NCBI GenBank assembly: GCA_046542845.1
Contig: JBKHAN010000005.1
Location: 1 to 64,000 of the forward strand
Reading direction: 5' to 3'
Length of the DNA: 64,000 nucleotides
Source: SKKC01 sp046542845
Lineage (GTDB): Bacteria > Spirochaetota > Spirochaetia > DSM-27196 > SKKC01
The position numbers and the translations under genes are program-made. A model generated the notes under the pieces. That model saw only the letters and a list, made by a program, of their open reading frames with translations, was not told where the DNA came from and did no database searches. Shown here piece after piece: positions 1 to 8,972 of this stretch. Positions within the stretch are counted from its first letter, which is position 1, and each line of letters opens with the position of its first letter.

Positions 1-1389
1 CTCGGAGCCGGCGAGTATCTGGTGAAGATCGCGTTCGCCGTTCTCGGCCGTTTTCGAGGCGGTCCAGCAAAGGCAGCCGTCCTCGCAAGCGGCTTCATGG
101 GCAGTATTGCAGGGAGCTCGGTTGCAAACACTGTTGTAACGGGCTCTATTACAATTCCGACCATGCGCGATACGGGCTTTGATCCGCACGTGGCAGGTGG
201 TGTTGAGACGGCGAGTTCCACCAACGGTCAGTTCCTGCCCCCGGTCATGGGGGCGGCGGCGTTTATAATGGCAGAGTTCACGGGCATACCCTACTGGCAG
301 ATTGCGGCCGCGGCCGTTATCCCGGCAGTTATCAGCTACGTCGGGCTTATCGGTATGGTTCACCTGCAGGCGGTAAAGACTGGAATGAAGGCCATGCCGG
401 CAGACATGATCCCCCCTTTTCTGAAGACGTTTTTCTCGGGCGTATTCTACTGGATACCGATCGGCGTGCTGATCCATTACCTTCTGATTGTCCGCATGAC
501 CCCATTCGCAGCCGGGTATTACGCGATCCTTACGGTACTCGGGATGATGGTACTCAAACGTGTTCTCCGGCTTGCACGGCTCATACAGCGCAATGAGGTG
601 CGCTTCGCGCCAGGACTCATGGTCGAGGCGCGTGCGTTCTGGATGGATTTCGTAGGCAGCCTCGACAGCGCGGCCAAAAGCATGGCGGGCATTGCGGTGG
701 CCTGTGCCTGCGCCGGCATAATCGTCGGGGTGGTAACACTGACCGGGCTTGGAATGACGGTCACACTTATGTTCTCGGTGATCGCACAGACCAGTCTCTT
801 TCTGCTCCTCCTCGGTTCAGCGATACTGTCGATTATTCTCGGGCTCGGACTTCCTACAACTGCCAAGTATGCTGTCATGGCGACCCTGGTCGCCCCGGCC
901 ATCCTCGCGGCCGACCCGACGCTGCCGGTCGTGGCGGTACACCTTTTCATTCTCTACTACGCTATCCTTGCCGACGATACACCCCCGGTCGGTGTAGCCG
1001 CGTACGCGGCCGCGGCGATCGCTCGGGCGGATCCGATACGAACGGGTCTGATCGGATTCAAGTTCGACCTTGGGGCGTTTTTTCTTCCCTTCATGTTCGT
1101 CTATAATCCGGAATTTCTGTTGATAGACACGACCTGGTACGAGGTGATTCTGATTTCGGCAACTGCTCTTCTGGGCATTTACTGTCTGAGCGCGGTCATA
1201 CAGCAATGGTTGCTGACCCGGCTGTCATGGTGGGAGACTATCGTCCTGCTTGGCGTCGCCGTCGCGCTGGTGTGGCCGGGAGTACTGACGGATCTGGTGA
1301 GCGTGGCAGCCTTTGTCGGTATCGTGATTTCCCAACGTCTGAAGATATCGGGCGAATCACCACCGCCACCGAGTCCGGCGTACTCATGA
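1..1389 (+). CDS. TRAP transporter fused permease (DctQM type), 5'-truncated
   Basis: The reading frame is open from base 1, so the N-terminal part lies outside the window; the GTG at 22 is internal. The visible 462 or so residues are very hydrophobic with about ten membrane segments. They contain the glycine/serine-rich TRAP large-subunit stretch (GSIAGSSVANTVVTG, then ETASSTNGQFLPPVMGAAAF) and, further on, GLGLPTTAKYAV. This is the pattern of the fused 4TM/12TM permeases of TRAP-TAXI systems, which drive sodium- or proton-coupled uptake of organic acids with a periplasmic TAXI binding protein. The binding-protein gene is expected just upstream. The stop codon overlaps the DUF1850 start in ATGA, so the two are co-translated. 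The substrate cannot be read from sequence. Confidence 0.9.
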   Translation, partial: LGAGEYLVKIAFAVLGRFRGGPAKAAVLASGFMGSIAGSSVANTVVTGSITIPTMRDTGFDPHVAGGVETASSTNGQFLPPVMGAAAFIMAEFTGIPYWQIAAAAVIPAVISYVGLIGMVHLQAVKTGMKAMPADMIPPFLKTFFSGVFYWIPIGVLIHYLLIVRMTPFAAGYYAILTVLGMMVLKRVLRLARLIQRNEVRFAPGLMVEARAFWMDFVGSLDSAAKSMAGIAVACACAGIIVGVVTLTGLGMTVTLMFSVIAQTSLFLLLLGSAILSIILGLGLPTTAKYAVMATLVAPAILAADPTLPVVAVHLFILYYAILADDTPPVGVAAYAAAAIARADPIRTGLIGFKFDLGAFFLPFMFVYNPEFLLIDTTWYEVILISATALLGIYCLSAVIQQWLLTRLSWWETIVLLGVAVALVWPGVLTDLVSVAAFVGIVISQRLKISGESPPPPSPAYS

Positions 1390-1895
1390 ACGAGCAGAGA
1401 AGCAACAGAGGCGCGACCGCGTTTCTGTTGCTCGTCTGCATTCTGGTACTGCCGATAGCGGTCGCGTGCACCGAGGAAACCCGAGACGTGCTGCATATCG
1501 TACGCGGCAACGAAGAAAACACCGTCGCCCGCGTGCACCTCAATCAACACCAGGAGTTTTTCCTTCGCTACATTCATTCGGTAAGCCGGACCGAGGTCGA
1601 GGGCAGCTTCGAGCTCACCGGAGACGGGCGTATTCGCCCTTTGACGACACGATTTCTCGCATTCGGTCCGGGTCTTCCCTGGACGCCGGGGACAGAGCAT
1701 GTTGTTGACGATAGCGGCCGCATCCTGGTGCTACACGACGAAGAACCTCGCGACGAGATTCGTCTCTGGGTATCCGAACTGACCCAGGAGACCATAGCGA
1801 CGGACGACCGGGAAATCCCCTTGTACTCCGAGGGGGGTGAGTTCGAACGGGTAATCATACGCTCGGAGCTGCCCCGGAGCGAACGCGAACCCTAA
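1386..1895 (+). CDS. DUF1850 domain protein, TRAP-associated
   Basis: This 169-residue protein starts at the ATG that overlaps the TRAP permease stop by 4 nt. A single hydrophobic segment (about residues 11-27, ending IAVACTEE) is a signal peptide or lipoprotein-like signal with its cysteine at the end. The rest is soluble and carries the family-typical RYIHSVSRTEVEGSFEL stretch and a following FGPGLPW. DUF1850 proteins are habitually encoded beside fused TRAP permeases, and the role is presumed to be an accessory periplasmic factor for that transporter. The exact function is unknown. Confidence 0.75.
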   Translation: MNEQRSNRGATAFLLLVCILVLPIAVACTEETRDVLHIVRGNEENTVARVHLNQHQEFFLRYIHSVSRTEVEGSFELTGDGRIRPLTTRFLAFGPGLPWTPGTEHVVDDSGRILVLHDEEPRDEIRLWVSELTQETIATDDREIPLYSEGGEFERVIIRSELPRSEREP

Positions 1896-1953
1896 GCGGG
1901 ACTAAACCGGACAGCCTTCCTGACCGACACTCATACAGGGAGGGCGCGTACGC

Positions 1954-3225
1954 ATGCAGCCAGGAAACGGGACGCACAAGAAGATTGCGTGGGAAGTGTT
2001 CACCGTTGCGGTGACGATATACGCCGCCCTTGAGATCCCGCTCGGACTTGTTTTCCCCGGAGTCAGATCGCCCTTTCTCATAACCACCGAGCTTCTGCTG
2101 ACGCTGGCATTCGCAGCTGACCTGATATACCGTTATCGGGAGGCCGACGCCGCGGGCCCCGAAGTACGCCGTCAGTACCTGCGAAGCTGGTTCTGGATCG
2201 ACGGACTGGCGAGCATCCCGTTCGGGACGCTCATAGCCACCCCCTTCCGTGCGCTGAGACTGCTTCGCCTGCTGAGACTGGTCAAGTTGCTTCGTGTCAA
2301 CTCGGCAGTCCGGCACCTGAAAGGGGTTCAGATCATAAATCCGAGCGTCGTACGAATGGCCGTTCTGATGTTCTGGATTCTTCTGACCGCTCACTTTGTC
2401 GCCGTCGGCTGGATCGCACTGGGTGCGGTAGACCCGGCGCTCGCGGGAGGTGCACGGTACCTGGAGGCTATGTACTGGACCAGCACCACCCTGACAACCA
2501 TAGGATACGGTGACATTACACCGGTCACCGGACCCCAGACGATTTTCACGATCTTCATACAGATACTCGGTGCGGGTCTGTACGGATTCGTTATTGGTAA
2601 CATCGCGAGTCTTATCGCCAACATCGACGTCGCAAAAACACAGTTCCGGGAAAAGCTTGAGCGAATCAACACCTTCCTTCGCTACCGCGCGATTCCCGCC
2701 GAACTCCAGTCCCGGGTGAACGACTACTACGAGTATCTCTGGAACAGCCGAAGAGGTCACGAGGAAGCAAACATTCTCGAGGAACTACCGCTCTCGCTCA
2801 AGACGCAGATTGCCTACCATATAAACAGTGAAATTATAGAGAAAGTCCCTATTTTTCAGGGTGCAGGTGAGCAGCTGATCCGCGACATGATACTGAAGCT
2901 GCAGCCCACCGTGTTTCTGCCGAATGACTACATCGTCCGAAAAGGTGAGACCGGCCGGGAAATGTACTTCATTTCAAGAGGATCGGTGAGGGTCATGTCA
3001 GGCGACGAGAAGACGACCTACGCAACACTGACCGACGGCCAGTTCTTCGGCGAAATAGCGCTGCTCCTCGCGACCGAACGCACCGCGACGATTCGAGCCA
3101 ACGACTATTGTGACGTATATCGCCTCGATCAGGACACGTTTAACAGCATCATAGAACGCTACCCTTCGTTCGCTCGCCATATTCGTGAACACGCAGAGCA
3201 GCGTCGTGAAGAGATGGGACTCTAG
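1954..3225 (+). CDS. Voltage-sensor-like K+ channel with cyclic-nucleotide-binding domain
   Basis: The protein has 423 residues and a six-helix channel core. The S4-like helix (about residues 99-116) carries regularly spaced arginines (RALRLLRLLRLVKLLR). The pore has the potassium selectivity signature TTIGYGD (about 180-187). A C-linker follows, then a cNMP-binding fold (about 300-410) with the phosphate cassette FGEIALLLATERTATIRA, including the glutamate and arginine that hold the cyclic nucleotide. It therefore resembles HCN/EAG-type and bacterial CNBD channels. A Shine-Dalgarno (AGGGAGGG) sits 9 nt before the ATG, and the gene appears monocistronic. It is convergent with the metal ATPase, with a 9-nt gap. 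Ligand (cAMP or cGMP) and true voltage dependence are not decidable here. Confidence 0.9.
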   Translation: MQPGNGTHKKIAWEVFTVAVTIYAALEIPLGLVFPGVRSPFLITTELLLTLAFAADLIYRYREADAAGPEVRRQYLRSWFWIDGLASIPFGTLIATPFRALRLLRLLRLVKLLRVNSAVRHLKGVQIINPSVVRMAVLMFWILLTAHFVAVGWIALGAVDPALAGGARYLEAMYWTSTTLTTIGYGDITPVTGPQTIFTIFIQILGAGLYGFVIGNIASLIANIDVAKTQFREKLERINTFLRYRAIPAELQSRVNDYYEYLWNSRRGHEEANILEELPLSLKTQIAYHINSEIIEKVPIFQGAGEQLIRDMILKLQPTVFLPNDYIVRKGETGREMYFISRGSVRVMSGDEKTTYATLTDGQFFGEIALLLATERTATIRANDYCDVYRLDQDTFNSIIERYPSFARHIREHAEQRREEMGL

Positions 3226-3234
3226 GACGCGCGG

Positions 3235-5391
3235 TCACGAAGCCCGATGCAGGGGACAGTCGTCGGAGCGACCGCCGCACGCGAAACTGCCGTCCGCCCT
3301 GCGACAGACCGGATACGACGCGACGTTCTCGCGGACAAGAAATAACCGGCTCACGTCCTCGTTGTGCCGGTCCGACGTGTTCGGGGATGACGCCGTCTGC
3401 CCGTCAGATACGCGGTGCCTCAACCGGCGCTTTCTGCGGTACATCATGAGCCGGATGCCGTTCAGACTTACAAGCACCGTTCCGCCTTCGTGTCCAAGGA
3501 CAGCGAGCGGGAGTGGTAAGGCGAAGAAAAAAATCCCAACGAGCATAAGCCCGATCAACCCCATAGCAACGCTGAGATTCACGACGAGCGTTTGCCGGGT
3601 TCGTCTGCTGAGAGACACCAGATACGGCACCATATCGAGATTGTCCGACATAAGTACAACATCCGCCGTCTCAAGCGCGACATCTGTTCCGGCGGCGCCC
3701 ATTGCTACGCCCACCGACGCCGCGGCAAGCGCGGGCGCGTCGTTTACCCCGTCACCGATCATGGCAGTTGGACCGTACTCGCGTTCGAGGCGCTCGATTA
3801 CCGTCAGCTTGTCTTCGGGCAACAGTTCGCAGAACACCTCGTCTACGCCGGCGGCCCGCGCAATCGCTTCGGCCGTCCGCTCGTTGTCTCCGGTGAGCAT
3901 GACAACGCGCTCGATGCCCTCGGCCTTGAGTTCCCGAATAATACGGGCTGACTCGGGTCTGATCTGATCCTTCAGGCCTATCAGTCCGAGAACGCGGTGC
4001 TCGTCGCGCGTACCCTGCGAGACCACCACGACGGTGTGCTGCCTGCGCTGAAGGTCCTCGACCACTGTGGAGATTTCTGCCTCCTGCTCGGGGCGTACCC
4101 CTGTCCGGAGAAGCGCGGGACTTCCAATGATGTAGGAGGTACCGTCGATCTGCCCCTGGACGCCGACTCCGGGGATATTTTCGAAGTGCGAAGCCTCCGG
4201 TACGCGAACGCCGCGAACACGGGCGGCTTCGAAAATCGCCTCCGCTATGACGTGTTCACTTGCGCTTTCGAGCCCCGCCGCTATCGCAAGCAGATCGTCT
4301 TCGGCGACGTGGTCCCCGCTCGCCAGATCTATCTCATGAACCCGCGGTTTCCCCATGGTCAGAGTGCCGGTCTTGTCGAATGCGACGACCTTCAATACCC
4401 CGGCCTGCTCGACATGAACACCTCCCTTGAAGAGAATGCCTTTGCGCGCCCCGTTTCCTATAGCCGACAGTATGCTCGCGGGCGTACTGATAATCAGCGC
4501 GCAGGGGGATGCGGCAACCATGACGGTCATGGCCCGGTACAGGCTCTCTCCGAAAGACTCACCGAGAAAATAGTACGGAACCGCCCAGACGAGAACCGTA
4601 AACAGAATTACGAATACGGCGTAATACTGCTCGAAGCGTTCGAGAAATCGCGCGGTTTTGGCCTTGTTCTCCTGCGCGTTTTCGACAAGCCCTATGACAC
4701 GGGCAATGGTCGAATGTTCGTCGGTTTTCCTTACTTCGCAGATCAGTTCTCCGTTCTGATTGATGGTTCCGGCGAGGACCGTATCGCCGGTCGCTTTTTC
4801 GACGGGCAAGGACTCACCGGTGACGCTCGACTGATCGACGCTGCTCTGACCCCGCACGACGATTCCGTCAAGCGGCACGCGACCGCCAGGCTTGATCTGT
4901 ACGAAGGAGCCGACCGCCACATCTCCAATGGGTCGTTCTGTTCCGGTCCTGTCGGATTTGCGTTCCAGGACAATGGCCGTATCCGGCCTGAGCTCACTGA
5001 GCGCGTTTATCGCGCTTCGGGTTCTGCCGAGCGCGTAGTCCTGCAGCACATTCGACAGCGAGAACAGAAACAGCAGCAGCGCTCCCTCGAAGGGAGCTCC
5101 GACAACCGCAGCACCGATGGCGGCGAGCACCATCAGCAGATCGATATCTATCTTTCGCTCAATAAGGGTAGCTATGCCCGCGCGCAGGCCAAAAAAACCG
5201 CCGAACACGTACGCGACCGCGTATGCCGTCCACGCCACGGCCGTCAGCTCTGAGGCCTGTCGCTCGATTACGAAGCCTGTAATCATCGCGACGAGGGTAA
5301 TGGCGACCGCAGCGGTCTCGGGTGGAAGCGTGCGTAGCCACCGAAGCCCCGTGGTTTTCTTCGCCTGTGTTCGTGTCTGTGTCGGTGTCAT
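3235..5391 (-). CDS. P1B-4-type heavy-metal-exporting P-type ATPase
   Basis: This is a 718-residue metal pump. The phosphorylation motif DKTGTLT lies near residue 340, TGDNERTAEAIA and GDGVNDAPALA mark the nucleotide and hinge domains, and there is no N-terminal CxxC metal-binding domain. The transmembrane metal motif is SPC (about 294-296) rather than CPC, and the last helices carry HEGGT (about 634). SPC plus HEG(G/S)T defines the P1B-4 subgroup (CoaT/CtpD/PfeT), which exports Co2+, Fe2+, Zn2+ or Ni2+. I start it at the ATG at 5391 because an in-frame upstream GTG adds a non-conserved tail; GGAG lies 11 nt upstream and a TATTAT -10-like box at 5416-5421. The C-terminal 65 residues after HEGGT are unusually long and polar. 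Confidence 0.9.
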   Translation of the reverse strand: MTPTQTRTQAKKTTGLRWLRTLPPETAAVAITLVAMITGFVIERQASELTAVAWTAYAVAYVFGGFFGLRAGIATLIERKIDIDLLMVLAAIGAAVVGAPFEGALLLFLFSLSNVLQDYALGRTRSAINALSELRPDTAIVLERKSDRTGTERPIGDVAVGSFVQIKPGGRVPLDGIVVRGQSSVDQSSVTGESLPVEKATGDTVLAGTINQNGELICEVRKTDEHSTIARVIGLVENAQENKAKTARFLERFEQYYAVFVILFTVLVWAVPYYFLGESFGESLYRAMTVMVAASPCALIISTPASILSAIGNGARKGILFKGGVHVEQAGVLKVVAFDKTGTLTMGKPRVHEIDLASGDHVAEDDLLAIAAGLESASEHVIAEAIFEAARVRGVRVPEASHFENIPGVGVQGQIDGTSYIIGSPALLRTGVRPEQEAEISTVVEDLQRRQHTVVVVSQGTRDEHRVLGLIGLKDQIRPESARIIRELKAEGIERVVMLTGDNERTAEAIARAAGVDEVFCELLPEDKLTVIERLEREYGPTAMIGDGVNDAPALAAASVGVAMGAAGTDVALETADVVLMSDNLDMVPYLVSLSRRTRQTLVVNLSVAMGLIGLMLVGIFFFALPLPLAVLGHEGGTVLVSLNGIRLMMYRRKRRLRHRVSDGQTASSPNTSDRHNEDVSRLFLVRENVASYPVCRRADGSFACGGRSDDCPLHRAS

Positions 5392-5544
5392 GTGTAGAGC
5401 TGCTCCGTAGCACACATAATACGCCGGCGCAGAACACCAGGCTACAGGCAAACAGGCGGTGTGGATAGAAATTCTCAGGTAACATTGTTGGGCAGGGCTA
5501 GAATACGACGGGTTGTCTGTGCGCGCGGCACGAGGCAGCCCGGG

Positions 5545-6042
5545 CTACAACTGGCGAAGCGCTACGCCACTTTCCGACAGCAGATCGGGCACGAGGTCGT
5601 CGTTCCGGTAGTCCTGATGGTATACGATCTCGCTGATACCAGCGGCAGCGAGTATCTTTGCGCAGTTTATGCAGGGGAAGTGGGTAACGTAGATCGTAGC
5701 GCCGTCGAGGCCTGCGCCACGTCGCGCGGCATCGGCAACCGCGTTCTGCTCGGCGTGTACGGTCGCCTGTTCGTGCCCGTCGCGAAGACGCGAGCAGTGC
5801 GGCGTACCGGGAAGATGGCCGTTGTACCCGGCCGCTATGATCCGGTTCCGGTTGTCGCCACCGGAGACAATGACGCAGCCCACGTGCAGACGTTCGCAGC
5901 TCGACCGTGACGCCAGGAGCAGCGCGGTAGCCATAAAGTATCCATCCCAGGAGGGACGGCCACTCAGGCGCTCGGTCGCCTCGGCAACTGAGGATATAAG
6001 ATCTTCGTCGGCGCTCACCGGCGCATTGCGCACTGCATCCAC
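5545..6042 (-). CDS. dCMP/cytidine deaminase family protein (ComEB-like)
   Basis: The protein has 165 residues and a clear zinc-dependent deaminase site: HAEQNA (about residue 96), supplying the ligand histidine and catalytic glutamate, and PCINCAKIL (about 120-128), supplying two cysteine ligands. CSRLRDGHEQATVHAEQNA resembles deoxycytidylate deaminases, which convert dCMP to dUMP for thymidylate synthesis. About 30 residues precede the core, and the start is the GTG at 6042. No clear Shine-Dalgarno was seen. It is divergent from the FAD oxidoreductase. A related role, such as a nucleic-acid or other nucleotide deaminase, cannot be excluded, but family membership is firm. Confidence 0.85.
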   Translation of the reverse strand: MDAVRNAPVSADEDLISSVAEATERLSGRPSWDGYFMATALLLASRSSCERLHVGCVIVSGGDNRNRIIAAGYNGHLPGTPHCSRLRDGHEQATVHAEQNAVADAARRGAGLDGATIYVTHFPCINCAKILAAAGISEIVYHQDYRNDDLVPDLLSESGVALRQL

Positions 6043-6101
6043 GCCCCCGAGTCTGCCACACCCCCGGTGGTTCTGTCACGGGGCAGGATTGCAGCAGGGG
6101 A

Positions 6102-6130
6102 TTGCGTCTCGCAACTATATATATTATTTT
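6102..6130 (+). promoter_or_regulatory. Candidate sigma-70 promoter for a leaderless gene at 6137
   Basis: TTGCGT (6102-6107), a 17-nt spacer and TATTTT (6125-6130). The predicted +1 falls on the A of the ATG at 6137. No Shine-Dalgarno is present in the AT-rich stretch before the start. Confidence 0.35.
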
Positions 6131-6136
6131 ATATGT

Positions 6137-7456
6137 ATGAGTACAATTCTGGTAATTGGTGGTGGGCCGGCCGGGCTCGAAGCTGCGCAGCGAGCCGGAC
6201 AGGCAGGACACGCAGTGACGCTCGTGTCTCAGACCCCGGCGGGAGGTCGGGCAACCATGGGCAGCCTCCTCCCGAGCAAGGTCTGGCTCCACGCCGCGTC
6301 TCGACACGGTCAAAGCGATGCCCCGGACGTCGTGAGACATATACACGCCACACGAGCACAATGGATTGAGCGAAACGACGCGGCGCTCGCGGAGGCGGGG
6401 GTAGTCGTTGTCCGCGGGCGGGCCGTACTCACAAGCCGCACGAGTGTCGACGTTTTTTCCGGTGACGAGGCAAATCCGTCCCGGACGCTCGGTGCAGACG
6501 CGATCATTATCGCGAGCGGGTCCGAACCCCGGTTCGCACGAGGTGTGCGCCCGAATGGCGAGCGGATCATCGCCCCGAGACACACGCAGGCGCTCGAGGT
6601 GATACCCGAACACATCGTGTTTGCAGGCGGAGGCGTGACGACGACTGAGTACGCCTCCGCTTTTGCGGCTCTCGGCGCCCGTGTGGAGATCTGCACCCGC
6701 GGGAGTCGCCTGCTGTCGCGTGGGGAGAAGGAAGTCGCCGAGGCGATTACCCATCATCTTGAATCAGAACACGGCATAACGATACATCGCAACTCGGTAG
6801 TGACAGCGGTAGAACAGGTCGGGGACGTCGTTCGCACGCACACCGCGGACGGGGCGGTCATCGAGAGCTCTCATGCGTTCATCGCGACCGGTCGGGACGC
6901 AGACCTCAGCACCGTAGAAGCCGGGCCCGCCGAGCTTGCATCGCAGTTTCAGCGCAACGCCGACGGTTCTCTGTGGACCGACGAACACGGTATGACAAAT
7001 ATCGAAGGCGTCTACGCGATAGGCGACGCAGCGGGCGGAACGTTTACCGTCGCAAAGGCAGTGTACGAGGCTCGCGTGGTCGTCCGAGCGATCGGCGGAA
7101 CAGCCGGTTCGAAGGAGCGCCGTCCGGACATACTCGAGGCAGTCTACAGCAATCCTGAAGTCGCGTGGGTTGGGCCGTTTGAAAGCCTTCCTGATCGCAG
7201 CGATGATGACTACGAGCTCGTTCGCCGCCCGTTCACGTCGCTGCTTGCTTCGCATATCCACGGAACGGCATATGGGTTCGCGAAGCTGTGGGTAAGGCGT
7301 CGCGACGGCGTCGCCGTGGCCGGCGCTGCCTTTGGAGAACAGGCGGCGACCGTGTGCACCGTCATACAGCTTGCGTGCAATACCGGACTGACCCTCGAGC
7401 AGCTGTCGTCAGTGCCGGGAGCACACCCGACCATCGTGGAACTGTTCGGTATCTGA
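6137..7456 (+). CDS. Pyridine-nucleotide-disulfide-oxidoreductase-like flavoprotein lacking redox cysteines
   Basis: This 439-residue protein has the fold of dihydrolipoamide dehydrogenase or mercuric reductase. An FAD-binding GGGPAGLEAA lies at residues 8-17, a second dinucleotide site at GGGVTTTEYASAFAALGA, the FAD motif at AIGDAAGG (about 295), and a dimerisation domain at the end with AHPTIVE. Where the family has a CxxxxC disulfide (GGTCxNxGCxPSK), this protein reads GGRATMGSLLPSK, so both redox cysteines are missing. The flavin and NAD(P)H sites look intact, so it may be a cysteine-independent NAD(P)H oxidoreductase. It is probably monocistronic and starts at 6137, where a promoter predicts leaderless mRNA. 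The substrate is unknown. Confidence 0.8.
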   Translation: MSTILVIGGGPAGLEAAQRAGQAGHAVTLVSQTPAGGRATMGSLLPSKVWLHAASRHGQSDAPDVVRHIHATRAQWIERNDAALAEAGVVVVRGRAVLTSRTSVDVFSGDEANPSRTLGADAIIIASGSEPRFARGVRPNGERIIAPRHTQALEVIPEHIVFAGGGVTTTEYASAFAALGARVEICTRGSRLLSRGEKEVAEAITHHLESEHGITIHRNSVVTAVEQVGDVVRTHTADGAVIESSHAFIATGRDADLSTVEAGPAELASQFQRNADGSLWTDEHGMTNIEGVYAIGDAAGGTFTVAKAVYEARVVVRAIGGTAGSKERRPDILEAVYSNPEVAWVGPFESLPDRSDDDYELVRRPFTSLLASHIHGTAYGFAKLWVRRRDGVAVAGAAFGEQAATVCTVIQLACNTGLTLEQLSSVPGAHPTIVELFGI

Positions 7457-7471
7457 TACCTATAGCCTTCG

Positions 7472-8224
7472 TCAGGCACGGACGAACAGATACTCAAGCA
7501 GATCGAGGATAACAAACAGCACGATCCCGACGAGTGACAAGGTCACGATGCCCGCCATCATGTCGACGTAGGCGACCTTGCTCCAGCTGTCGATGATGAA
7601 GAATCCGAGGCCATGCTGCGTGAAGAAGGTCTCGGCGAAGAACAGGACCGCGAGCGCGGTACCGGTGCCGATACGAAGGCCGGTCAGGACTGCGGGAAGT
7701 ACCGCCGGGAGCACGACAAAGCGTACGGTGTGCGCGTGGCGGGCACCCATGCTCGCGAGAACACGCAGGTACGCGGCGGGTACCGCGCGAGCAGCATCGC
7801 GAACGACGAACAGGATCTGAAAAAAGAGTACGAGCGCAACGATGCCAACCCTCGCAGCTTCTCCAACCCCGACAATCAGAAAAATCACGGGAAGAAGCGC
7901 AATTTTTGGAACCGGATACAACAGATACGCCGCCGGCGACAGCAGCGAGTCAGCAATCCTGTTTCGTCCAAGCAGGATCCCGAGCGGAAGCGCGGAGGCT
8001 GCAGCGATACCCACAGCCAGCACGACACGCCCGAGACTCGCCCGAGCGTGTTCGAGCAGAGGTTCGGGCATAAGCTCAAACAAGCGTGACATGACCACGT
8101 GCGGCTGCGGGAGCACCCTGTTCGAAAGAACAAGCGCGAGGATCCACCAGAGAACCGTCAGGAGTACCGCTCCGGCGAGCAGGTTTCGCGCGCGTCTCAC
8201 CAGGGTAAGCCGGAGGTCAGTCAT
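7472..8224 (-). CDS. ABC transporter permease, SsuC/ThiX-like
   Basis: This is a 250-residue inner-membrane protein with about six helices and the BPD-transport EAA-type loop (YLRVLASMGARHAHTVRFVV). It is the permease of the three-gene importer transcribed from 9934 to 7472. The ATG at 8224 overlaps the end of the ATPase gene by 8 nt. The family (SsuC, TauC, ThiX) imports sulfonates, nitrate, pyrimidine precursors or similar small anions and heterocycles. Confidence 0.85.
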   Translation of the reverse strand: MTDLRLTLVRRARNLLAGAVLLTVLWWILALVLSNRVLPQPHVVMSRLFELMPEPLLEHARASLGRVVLAVGIAAASALPLGILLGRNRIADSLLSPAAYLLYPVPKIALLPVIFLIVGVGEAARVGIVALVLFFQILFVVRDAARAVPAAYLRVLASMGARHAHTVRFVVLPAVLPAVLTGLRIGTGTALAVLFFAETFFTQHGLGFFIIDSWSKVAYVDMMAGIVTLSLVGIVLFVILDLLEYLFVRA

Positions 8225-8972
8225 GAGGCGTGTTCCCGGCAGCCGTGAACTGCTCCCGTACGAGGCGGCAGCGTTCGAGGTACGATCGGTCGGTCCGCGA
8301 CCATTCACCCGGGCGCGCCCGGGACACCGCAGGGATCTCCAGCAACCCGGCGGGTTTTCCACTCAGGATCGCGACTCGAGTACCGAGAAAGACGGCTTCC
8401 TCGATACTGTGCGTCACGAGCACCGCGGCCATCCGTCTCGACGACAGAAGCCGTGCCAGATCGTCCTGCAGGCTCTCCCGGGTAATGGCATCGAGGGCCG
8501 AAAAGGGCTCGTCGAGAAGGAGTACATCCGGTTCGAGTATGAGCGCCCGCGCGAGCGACGCGCGCTGCCGTTCGCCTCCGGACAGTTCCGCCGGGTACCG
8601 GGACGCGAGGTGCGCGAGCCCCACCGACGAAAGCGCCCGCGACACCCGATCGCCGTACTCCGAGGACCGACGCTTCAGCCCCGCGATCTCAAGACCTATG
8701 CCTGCATTGCGATTTACTTTGTACCAGGGCAGCAGCGCCGGATCCTGCGGCACCGTCGCGATCCTGACCTCGGTAGAGTCTTCCCGCACACCCTTCCTGA
8801 TACGTCCCGATGACAGAGGATGGAGTCCCGCGGCGCAGGATAGCAGCGTCGTTTTCCCGCATCCGGAGCGTCCTATAATGGCGTACAGCTCACCGGCATC
8901 TGCCGAGAAGGTAACGTTCTCGAACACAGGCTGTGGTCCATACCCGGCCGCGCATGACTCAAAAGCGAGCAT
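8217..8972 (-). CDS. ABC transporter ATP-binding protein, SsuB/TauB-like
   Basis: The protein has 251 residues with Walker A GRSGCGKTT (about 34-42), a Q-loop, signature LSGGERQR, Walker B LLLDEPFSALD and a switch histidine in VLVTHSIEEA. I start it at the ATG at 8972, which overlaps the binding-protein stop (TGATG); a TTG lies one codon upstream. It powers import through the permease at 7472. The Q-loop region (VPQDPALLPWYKV) is typical of the nitrate/sulfonate/taurine family. Confidence 0.85.
   Translation of the reverse strand: MLAFESCAAGYGPQPVFENVTFSADAGELYAIIGRSGCGKTTLLSCAAGLHPLSSGRIRKGVREDSTEVRIATVPQDPALLPWYKVNRNAGIGLEIAGLKRRSSEYGDRVSRALSSVGLAHLASRYPAELSGGERQRASLARALILEPDVLLLDEPFSALDAITRESLQDDLARLLSSRRMAAVLVTHSIEEAVFLGTRVAILSGKPAGLLEIPAVSRARPGEWSRTDRSYLERCRLVREQFTAAGNTPHD

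Noticed and set aside
3997..5253. Long plus-strand open frame opposite the metal ATPase
   Set aside because: Antisense shadow of the strongly supported P-type ATPase; no motif or Shine-Dalgarno.
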